Positions 40,629 to 46,805 of a stretch of 46,805 nucleotides of DNA are shown here, piece by piece. The stretch is from positions 1 through 46,805 of the IMG/VR virus record IMGVR_UViG_3300025322_000050; one strand, given 5' to 3'. The position numbers and the translations under genes were made by a program. Positions within the stretch are counted from its first letter, which is position 1; every line of letters begins with the position of its first letter. Source of the DNA: a virus. The notes below the pieces were generated by a model that was not told the DNA's origin, searched no databases, and saw only the letters and a list, made by a program, of their open reading frames with translations.

Positions 40629-41747
40629 ATGCCTACTGTAACCACTTCCAACCTATCAAAGGTTGTAAAAGTGTATTATGATAGATTGTTTCTTGAAAAA
40701 CTCGTTCCAAATCTTACCTTCCATCAACATGGTGTCAAAAAACCGCTCCCTCGTCATGAAGGGGATACCGTTTATTGGCACAGATGGAATCTCTTCACCA
40801 AAGGTCGTCTGATTTCGGAATCAGGTGCAGGGACCGCAAGGGGAATTTCCGCAAGCAGAATTTCCGCACAGCTTTTGATGATCGGTGATCATGCAAAGAT
40901 TACAACCTATATTGACATGGTTTCGATTTCAAGCGTTGTGCAGGGAGCCGTTGAGCTTTTTGCTGATTCTTCAGCCCTGACTATTGATTTCGCTCTTGGC
41001 AGGATGCTGCTCTGGAAAAAGACATCCGTATCGGCCACTCTCGAAGTTTCCTCAGCCAATGCCTATCTCGGAGCAGTGAACTATCTTTCAGCGATTGGAA
41101 CGCTTTCTGCGGCTCAATTCCAGGCTCCTCTCTGGGGTATCCAGTGGATGACCAGCAGAAGTCATGCGGCATCAGCATTGGATGGGGGGAACTCCGGGAC
41201 GTTATTCACTCCCAATATCATTCGCCAGGCCGTCCTTAAACTCCGGGTCAAAAATGCAATACCTTTTGAAGATGGCTATTTTCATGCCATTGCTCACCCG
41301 GATTTGATCAATGATCTCAGGGGAAGCTCTGCGTTTATTGATCTCAATAAGTATGTGGACAATATGATCTTTGCCCAGGGTAAACTTCCTACCGGAGGAG
41401 TCGGTGAAAGAAATCTCCGTGGAGTAATGGAAGGAGTTAAGTTCTATGAATCCACGGAAGCTCCCTACTGCACAGTTACAAATGGCGCAGCCGGAGCCTC
41501 GGCCCACGGTAACGGAAGATACTATTTTACCTTCCTTTTTGGGAAAAACTCCTACGGTGTCACAGATTTTGATTCGATGAAAGGCGATGGCGCCCAGATC
41601 ATCGTCAAGACCCCTGGACCGCAGGACACTTCTAACCCTTTGAACCTTTACAGCACGGTAGGCTACCGGGCCATCTTTACAGGCAAGATTCTAAATCCGA
41701 GTGCTTGCATGTGGCTTCTGAGTGGCAAACCTCTTGTAACTGGTTAG
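40629..41747 (+). CDS. Major capsid protein, N4-gp56 family
   Basis: 372 residues. The family pattern is clear at the start: YYDRLFLEKLVPNLTFHQHGVKKPLP, then WHRWNLFTKG, and LISESG. The HK97-fold core follows, ending with GYRAIFTGKILN. It forms the capsid shell. CAAGGAGGGATTTAA upstream gives strong translation. Confidence 0.85.
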   Translation: MPTVTTSNLSKVVKVYYDRLFLEKLVPNLTFHQHGVKKPLPRHEGDTVYWHRWNLFTKGRLISESGAGTARGISASRISAQLLMIGDHAKITTYIDMVSISSVVQGAVELFADSSALTIDFALGRMLLWKKTSVSATLEVSSANAYLGAVNYLSAIGTLSAAQFQAPLWGIQWMTSRSHAASALDGGNSGTLFTPNIIRQAVLKLRVKNAIPFEDGYFHAIAHPDLINDLRGSSAFIDLNKYVDNMIFAQGKLPTGGVGERNLRGVMEGVKFYESTEAPYCTVTNGAAGASAHGNGRYYFTFLFGKNSYGVTDFDSMKGDGAQIIVKTPGPQDTSNPLNLYSTVGYRAIFTGKILNPSACMWLLSGKPLVTG

Positions 41748-41755
41748 TAATTGAG

Positions 41756-41787
41756 ACAGGGGAGGGAGAAGATCCTCTCCCCTGTTT
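41756..41787 (+). terminator. Terminator-like hairpin after the capsid gene
   Basis: ACAGGGGAG at 41756-41764 pairs with the CTCCCCTGT portion ending at 41784, with a small bulge, and TTTT follows. A short T run implies partial termination, which would keep capsid transcript level high compared with downstream genes. Confidence 0.65.
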
Positions 41788-41797
41788 TGGAGGAATC

Positions 41798-42001
41798 ATG
41801 CCTTGGGGACATGAAGTAAGCACGAAAGAATGGTTTGAATTAAAGAAACAAGAAGATAGGGCTCTGGAAGAATGGAGCCGGAATAGAGTTTCAAAGAAAT
41901 GTAAAATCTGTAAGTCCAGTTTCTATTCCTATGAAAAAGATGAAGAAGATCCGGGTTCTTGTGCGAGATGTGGTAACAGGGAAGGAGAGTTAAAACTGTG
42001 A
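41798..42001 (+). CDS. Small zinc-ribbon protein
   Basis: 67 residues from the ATG at 41798 with TTGGAGGAATC. CKIC at 40-43 and CARC at 57-60 define the ribbon; the N-terminal half is an amphipathic charged helix. Ends in a GTGA overlap with the glycosyltransferase gene. Confidence 0.6.
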   Translation: MPWGHEVSTKEWFELKKQEDRALEEWSRNRVSKKCKICKSSFYSYEKDEEDPGSCARCGNREGELKL

Positions 42002-43473
42002 AATGCTCATTCATTATAAGCGGCTATAAGTGCGACGAATATATTTTTAGAAACATCGATTCAATCCTTGATCAGGATTACAAGGATTATGAGATTATTA
42101 TTGTCCTAAATGGTAGATGGCAGACGAAAGATGAATTAGCCGGAAGACTCATGGAGAAATATGGGGAGAAAATCAACTTGGTATCAATTGATACTCCTGG
42201 TTTGGGCCATTCAAATAATGTTGGTTTTGGATATGCCATAGGAGATATCGTTTCTTTTCTATCCTCCGACCTCTATCTTATGCCTGGAGCATTGAGAAAC
42301 TGGGTGGATGCTTTTACAGAGCACCCTGATTGTGATTTTGTATATTCCGGTTATAGATTCGTATCAAAAAACCCATTGGAAGTCTATTTCTCAAACGAAT
42401 TTGATCGGTATCATCTTGAATGTGAAAACTACATCGATGGGGCTAATCCCGTGAGAAGAAATGCGGTTCCTAAATGGGATGAGCAATTAAAAAGCCTTAT
42501 CGATTGGGATTTCTTTTTATCCGTCACAGATAAAGGAGCAAAAGGATATTACATCAAAGAACCTATTTATTTCGCTGAACTGCCCAAGAGAGGGGGGTTA
42601 TCTGAAGATTCAAATGCGAACTGGATTGTACGAAGAAGCCAAATTCAGAAGAAGCATGAAATACCGGAGAGAAAGATTTGTATCACATCTTTGATTGATC
42701 CTGAATACAGCCTTGAACTGGCAAAAATGGCAGAGGCGGATTACAGAATCTATCCAAGCTTCAAGCCTCACCATTATGATTTAGTCTATTCCTGGGGCTT
42801 CCAATGCGATAATGATAACATCCAGAAATCAACTGGAGTCTTTCATGGGTATCCCGGCCATAAGGCGATTCATTGGATAGGGCAAGATATAAAAAGCCTC
42901 ATGAACCAAAGATGGGTTGACGTGGATTTCTACCAGCAAGCGGTTCTGTCTAAGATCAAGAACCATTTTTGTTTGACTGAAATGGAAAAGAAGAATCTTG
43001 ACCGGATGAGAATAGAGGCGGACGTTTTATATCCTCCCGTGAAGATTAATGATTTAGGCATAAAGAAAGATGCGATTTCGATAAATGATCCTGAACTCCA
43101 GGCGCAATTAACCAGGGCGATGCCGGATCAGAAGATTTTACTAAACGATCTTAATTGCTCCATTACCGTCCACTTTGAGGATAAATTCTCAAATGTTCTT
43201 GAATCCTTATGTAAGGGAAACGAAGTCATTACCAATGCTTTCCTTTCCGGTGTCCATTACATTCAGGGATTTACGAACGTCCCGGAATTAAGAAAGATGC
43301 TTGTCCATGCCATAAGGAAGATTTTGAAGGATACGGAGACAATAGAGCAGGAAACAATCAACTGGTATAAACAACGAACAGACCCTAAAGCGTTTCAGAG
43401 GAAACTGGAGAAGATAGCAGAGAAGCCTATCCAGAAATACGGGAGATTGGAGGATATAACGGCCAATGCCTGA
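41998..43473 (+). CDS. Two-domain glycosyltransferase (GT2 plus GT-B-like)
   Basis: 491 residues, GTG start overlapping the stop of the preceding gene. Residues 1-220 are a GT-A (GT2) domain: SFIISGYKCDEYI, then YEIIIVLNG, LGHSNNVGFGYAIGD, and FLSSDL as the probable DxD-like metal site. Residues about 225-490 resemble the donor half of GT-B enzymes (VFHGYPGHKAIHWIG, then FSNVLESLCKGNEVITN). Two catalytic units in one chain may add two sugars in sequence. It lies between capsid and tail-type genes. Confidence 0.72.
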   Translation: MKCSFIISGYKCDEYIFRNIDSILDQDYKDYEIIIVLNGRWQTKDELAGRLMEKYGEKINLVSIDTPGLGHSNNVGFGYAIGDIVSFLSSDLYLMPGALRNWVDAFTEHPDCDFVYSGYRFVSKNPLEVYFSNEFDRYHLECENYIDGANPVRRNAVPKWDEQLKSLIDWDFFLSVTDKGAKGYYIKEPIYFAELPKRGGLSEDSNANWIVRRSQIQKKHEIPERKICITSLIDPEYSLELAKMAEADYRIYPSFKPHHYDLVYSWGFQCDNDNIQKSTGVFHGYPGHKAIHWIGQDIKSLMNQRWVDVDFYQQAVLSKIKNHFCLTEMEKKNLDRMRIEADVLYPPVKINDLGIKKDAISINDPELQAQLTRAMPDQKILLNDLNCSITVHFEDKFSNVLESLCKGNEVITNAFLSGVHYIQGFTNVPELRKMLVHAIRKILKDTETIEQETINWYKQRTDPKAFQRKLEKIAEKPIQKYGRLEDITANA

Positions 43474-43720
43474 AAGAAGAGTAGACTGGGATGCTTTATT
43501 TGGGACAACGGATTCATTTAAGAAGGCATTTGGATACGATGGAGAAAATCTTGTCTATATTGGCGGTGCAAAGCCGGGAACAGGAAAATCTGTTGCAGGC
43601 TGGCAAATTAAAAAAATGATTTACGATGGAAACGCTATGGTAACGGATATTGAATGGGCGGATGGAGATACGGAATTTGACAATATCTGGGATGATAGAG
43701 AAAATTTAAATTATTCTTAG
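43466..43720 (+). CDS. Conserved phage structural-cluster protein
   Basis: 84 residues starting inside the previous gene's end. WQIKKMIYDGNAMVTDIEWADGDTEFDNIWDDRENLNYS is the conserved part, common in tail-related small proteins of other phages to my memory (listed here only in key parts: WQIKK, EWADG, NIWDDR). Function unknown. Confidence 0.65.
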   Translation: MPERRVDWDALFGTTDSFKKAFGYDGENLVYIGGAKPGTGKSVAGWQIKKMIYDGNAMVTDIEWADGDTEFDNIWDDRENLNYS

Positions 43721-43729
43721 GAGGATAAG

Positions 43730-44140
43730 ATGGCACCTTATGTAAAATTTCAGGATTTTGCAGAGCAATTAGGGAAGGGAGTTCACCATCTTCATGCAGC
43801 AGGAGATACTCTCGAAGTCTACCTTACAAACAACGCACCTGATGTTGCTCTGGATGCTGTTCAGGGAGACCTCTTGGGAATAACAGAGCAGAATGGATAT
43901 GCTGAGGCAGATATCCAGAATGATTATTCAGAGGCAGGCGGAACCGGAACATTGACTGGTGTGGATGTGGAATGGACGGCAACAGGCGCTGGATTCGGGC
44001 CATTTCGGTATGCGGTGATAAAAAATGCTACTGCAACAGATCGATTAATTTGTTATTGGGATTATGGTTCATCCATTTCTTGTGCGGTGGGTGAGAAGTT
44101 TAAGGTTGATTTCGGAGCAAGCATTCTTACGATTGCATAG
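43730..44140 (+). CDS. Predicted virion structural protein
   Basis: 136 residues, AGGAGGATAAG upstream. Beta-rich with VYLTNNAPDVALDAV, GTLTGVDVEWTATG and FRYAVIKNATATD. The pattern is of a head or tail decoration protein, found next to capsid genes in many phages. Confidence 0.65.
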   Translation: MAPYVKFQDFAEQLGKGVHHLHAAGDTLEVYLTNNAPDVALDAVQGDLLGITEQNGYAEADIQNDYSEAGGTGTLTGVDVEWTATGAGFGPFRYAVIKNATATDRLICYWDYGSSISCAVGEKFKVDFGASILTIA

Positions 44141-44150
44141 AGGATAATTA

Positions 44151-45629
44151 GTGGCAACAACTCTTTATCTTCCATCATCCGGTACTCCTCCTTTGGCTGC
44201 TTTGGCGGTTAACTCGAATTGGGAGTTAACGAATAGTCTGGTAAGGAGACCATGTTTTATCTCTAAGATTAACTCTGCCCTTGCTACGACAGCTCTCACC
44301 TGGCCTGCTACTTCTACTCAACAATGGTGCTGGTTTCAATTCCAATCAGATGTCCTTGCGGCTGCGTATAGCTGGACTACCGCTGATACTGTTTCAATGG
44401 TTATAGGAAAGTGCGGAGAACCTGCGGCATTAACAGCCGACACTCATTTAGCCTATGTCGTTCGAGTGGTGAGCGGTGATGGAAGTTCAATTAGGGGTGT
44501 TATAGGTCTCTACCATGCCACATCAACCGAATTTCCAGATGTTGCTTCTGCTGCAACCCGTATTCATAGCGCAAGAGTAAACGGTGCCGCTAATTTCAGT
44601 TCACAGATAGGAGATAGAATAATTATAGAACTCGGGATGCACGGCGTAACACCTGCCGCCGTTCAAGTTCAGATGCGTGTCGGAGACCCTTCCGCCACTG
44701 GTGATTTTGCACTAACGGCAGGATTGACTACTGATCTCTGTCCTTGGGTTCGATTATCAAGAGATGTTGTGTTCGGAAGAAGTATAACGGCTGTAGCAGG
44801 AAGTCATGATGTAACTGGGACAGTCACACCTTTACTAAAAAGTTCAATTATAGGGGCCGATGGAGGAAGTGATGTTCTTAATGGTCAGTCTGTATCCCTT
44901 CTAAAAAGTTCCATAATTTTGGCAGAAGCAGATTCATATAATATAAATGGTACAGTAGCAAATTTGCTTCTAAATAGATTAGTGGGTGCAGAAACCGGAG
45001 CCATCATATTTACCGGGCAAGATGTTACGCTGACAAAAACGACAGCAGGATATACTCTAACCTGTGATGCAGGAACAGTTGAATTGACAGGCCAGGTTTC
45101 TTCATTACTTACAAGTAGATTGGTAAGCGCTGGTTTAGGAGAATATACCACAGTTGGTTCAATTTGTTCCCTCCTTAAGTCCTACCTGATTGGGGTGGAA
45201 AACGGAAATTATATTCTTAATGGTCAAGATTGCTTTTTGCTTTACCACCGTGTTTTAACGACGGAAAGCGGAAATGAGGCTTTTACCGGTCAACAGACAT
45301 CCTTATTGATAAGTAGGTTAATGCAAACTGAAGTTGGTGATTATGCTCTTACTGGAATGGATGTAATCTTAGCAAGGATTTACAGCATTCTTGCAGATGC
45401 TGGAGCGATTGTCCTTAATGGTCAAGATATAGATTTCTTCAGAAGTTATATTTTAGGAACAGAAACAGGCTCAATCGTTTTATCTGGTCAACTTGCCTCT
45501 CTTATTACAAGTAGAGTCCTATCAGCGGACGAAGGACATTACAAAAATATTCCTTCTGCTTCTCTCATAAGATTTACTGACGGCAAAATGGCAAAAAGAA
45601 TTACAGATACACTTTATTCAAAATTGTAA
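44151..45629 (+). CDS. Structural protein with 22-residue repeats
   Basis: 492 residues, GTG start. An N-terminal beta-domain (1-205) is followed by about eleven tandem repeats of 22 residues (one is 25) with consensus roughly G-x-hydrophobic-L-x-G-Q, then SLLxSRLL, then AETG. Such repeats form rod-like shafts in phage fibres or tail spikes. The C-terminus (RFTDGKMAKRITDTLYSKL) is charged. Confidence 0.75.
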   Translation: MATTLYLPSSGTPPLAALAVNSNWELTNSLVRRPCFISKINSALATTALTWPATSTQQWCWFQFQSDVLAAAYSWTTADTVSMVIGKCGEPAALTADTHLAYVVRVVSGDGSSIRGVIGLYHATSTEFPDVASAATRIHSARVNGAANFSSQIGDRIIIELGMHGVTPAAVQVQMRVGDPSATGDFALTAGLTTDLCPWVRLSRDVVFGRSITAVAGSHDVTGTVTPLLKSSIIGADGGSDVLNGQSVSLLKSSIILAEADSYNINGTVANLLLNRLVGAETGAIIFTGQDVTLTKTTAGYTLTCDAGTVELTGQVSSLLTSRLVSAGLGEYTTVGSICSLLKSYLIGVENGNYILNGQDCFLLYHRVLTTESGNEAFTGQQTSLLISRLMQTEVGDYALTGMDVILARIYSILADAGAIVLNGQDIDFFRSYILGTETGSIVLSGQLASLITSRVLSADEGHYKNIPSASLIRFTDGKMAKRITDTLYSKL

Positions 45630-45655
45630 TAGAAAAGATCGGAGGATAACCGCAA

Positions 45656-46327
45656 ATGCCTAAAGTAGCTTTTATTATTCCGGTCTGGAACGGAGATTCG
45701 TATCTGTCAGAAACCCTGGAGACAATCCGGCGTCAAACATTTAAAGACATTGAGATTATCGTCATCGACGATTGCTCACCAGACTACACCAGGGATTTGA
45801 TGGAATGGTATACTAAACAGGATGTACGCATAAAGTATCACCGCTTTGAAGAGAATCAGGGTGTCTGCGAGGCCAGAAATTATGGGAACAAAATGGCGTC
45901 GGCTGAAGTTATTTGCGTATCGGATCAGGATGATCTTTCCGTCCCTCATCGGGCTATTTATTCTTATCTTTATCTCAAAGACCATCCTGAAATTAATTGT
46001 CTTACATCGGCGTATTATGAGTGCAATGTCGATGCGATCAGAATCAGAAAATTTACACCACCGGATATGACAAGGGAAGTGTTTGAAAGCGGTAATTTCG
46101 TCTGGTTTCATTCGTCTGCTGTTTACCGGAAAGAAGACATATTGAAATTGCCTTACAGATCCGTATCGGGTGCCACCGACGATTGGATATTTCTTGATGA
46201 TTGGACGAAAGAGGGGATGAGATTTCATACATCAAATAAAGTGTTAGGAGATTGTAGACGACTTCCTGGGGGCCAAATGCAGCAAAGAAGGGCAGCCCAA
46301 GGAGCGCAACCGAGTTTCATTTTATGA
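45656..46327 (+). CDS. Glycosyltransferase, GT2 family
   Basis: 223 residues with ATCGGAGGATAA upstream. FIIPVWNGDSYLSETLETI, then IVIDDCSPD at 36-44, NQGVCEARNYG at 68-78, SDQDD at 89-93 (metal site), and SGATDDW near 185, where an acid acts as base. All GT2 landmarks are in place. It would transfer sugar in the cytoplasm, perhaps to virion proteins. Confidence 0.82.
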   Translation: MPKVAFIIPVWNGDSYLSETLETIRRQTFKDIEIIVIDDCSPDYTRDLMEWYTKQDVRIKYHRFEENQGVCEARNYGNKMASAEVICVSDQDDLSVPHRAIYSYLYLKDHPEINCLTSAYYECNVDAIRIRKFTPPDMTREVFESGNFVWFHSSAVYRKEDILKLPYRSVSGATDDWIFLDDWTKEGMRFHTSNKVLGDCRRLPGGQMQQRRAAQGAQPSFIL

Positions 46328-46337
46328 GGTAGAAATT

Positions 46338-46532
46338 ATGTATTTCTCTTATTTAATAGAGCCAGAGAATGTGAATGAAACCTTGGAAGATGTGAGTGAA
46401 AATAATTGGAAGGTTATCGGAGTCACTTATTTATCTGACTCAAGACAGGTTTTGCTCATCTGTGAAAAGCCAGATGGAAAGCCAAAATTGAGTTTGTTTA
46501 AGCCGGCAGAGGAAGAAGCGTATGGTTCCTAA
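46338..46532 (+). CDS. Hypothetical small protein
   Basis: 64 residues, GAGGTAGAAATT upstream. VIGVTYLSDSRQVLLICEKP forms a strand pair. No family recognised. Its stop overlaps the remnant of a glycosyltransferase start. Confidence 0.55.
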   Translation: MYFSYLIEPENVNETLEDVSENNWKVIGVTYLSDSRQVLLICEKPDGKPKLSLFKPAEEEAYGS

Positions 46533-46542
46533 AGTTTTATGG
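46522..46542 (+). pseudogene. Remnant of a glycosyltransferase start
   Basis: This matches the first 21 bases of the gene at 236 with one mismatch, then stops after eight codons (MVPKVLWE). It suggests that the gene at 46552 was inserted, or the start duplicated, ahead of the intact copy. Confidence 0.6.
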
Positions 46543-46551
46543 GAGTGAATA

Positions 46552-46805
46552 ATGCCAGATGAGACTTATAAAACTAAAATGGATATAAAAGGAATAATTG
46601 AATTCAATAAACATATTCCATTTGTTGAAAGGATAATTAATAGAGATCAATATCCAACAATACAATCAACCATAGATCCATCAAAAACAGCTACGCATGA
46701 AATGGCATGGGGAGAAACTGGAGGACAATTTTTTGTGTTTCCAACCTTAGATATAGTGAATGGAAAACTTATACCATTTAAAGATATTGGTATTGATCCT
46801 TTTTC
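46552..46805 (+). CDS. Conserved phage protein, 5' part (runs into the start of the window)
   Basis: Starts ATG at 46552 with GGGAGTGAATA upstream, and continues through the terminal repeat to end at 239, giving about 116 residues in total. MPDETYKTKMDIKGIIEFN opens the protein. See the entry for bases 1-239. Confidence 0.85.
   Translation, partial: MPDETYKTKMDIKGIIEFNKHIPFVERIINRDQYPTIQSTIDPSKTATHEMAWGETGGQFFVFPTLDIVNGKLIPFKDIGIDPF
46664..46805. repeat. Terminal direct repeat, right copy
   Basis: Matches bases 1-142 with one mismatch at 46679. Confidence 0.97.

Noticed and set aside
43560-43600. AKPGTGKS looks like a Walker A motif in an 84-residue protein
   Set aside because: The protein is too small for an ATPase, lacks Walker B, and its pattern fits a small conserved structural-cluster protein.
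1-46805. CRISPR array, integrase, attachment site, insertion sequence
   Set aside because: No regularly spaced repeats of suitable length, no recombinase or transposase motifs and no terminal inverted repeats were seen.

Overview
The window looks like one complete genome of a short-tailed (podovirus-like) bacteriophage. The first 142 bases recur as the last 142 bases with a single mismatch, so the unit is about 46,663 bp and one gene runs across the join. The structural set supports this: large terminase, portal, acidic scaffold, an N4-gp56-type major capsid protein, a short head-tail adaptor, a large tail nozzle/stabilisation-like protein and three ejection-protein-like genes, with no tape-measure protein. 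The host is probably Gram-negative, judging from two lipobox lipoproteins, many AXA-type Sec signal peptides and an M15 peptidase endolysin. No integrase or attachment site was seen, so a strictly lytic cycle is the simpler reading. The host genus cannot be told from the sequence.

Layout. 46552 to 20040 (through the join, rightward): tail adaptor and nozzle, ejection proteins, then seven consecutive genes with Sec signal peptides (fibre-like, LamG-like and beta-helix proteins), then a lysis region with an endolysin, several one- to three-helix membrane proteins and a dual-specificity phosphatase. A strong terminator sits at 20052-20083. 26455 to 20082 (leftward): a dense operon of about 23 mostly tiny genes starting with a helix-turn-helix protein and holding a RecE-like exonuclease, a P-loop ATPase and a YopX-family protein. 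26596 to 30211 (rightward): replication genes, including a primase-polymerase fused to a RecA-like ATPase and a RusA-like resolvase. 32027 to 30299 (leftward): nine small genes, several with zinc-binding cysteine pairs. 32311 to 46532 (rightward): packaging and head genes, then glycosyltransferases and repeat-containing structural proteins.

Regulation and RNA. Three rightward promoters share GCTTGACA plus an extended -10 element. Two of them (27136 and 32311) are followed within about 140 bases by a structured leader and an intrinsic terminator before the first gene, a layout like attenuated or antiterminated phage operons. The most unusual stretch is 33763-34232, between the presumed small and large terminase genes: a perfect TATAAT, a 13-bp long-range stem, at least seven hairpins and a terminator-like end, together suggesting a free-standing structured RNA of about 450 nt. 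Just upstream are four TGTGGA elements spaced 10-11 bp, suggestive of an origin or packaging site. A third structured RNA lies inside the leftward operon at 20991-21113.

The early leftward and central rightward genes probably handle takeover, replication and recombination. The rightward genes from 32462 through the join to 20040 build the particle and lyse the cell. Three glycosyltransferases embedded among structural genes suggest that virion or host-surface glycans are modified.
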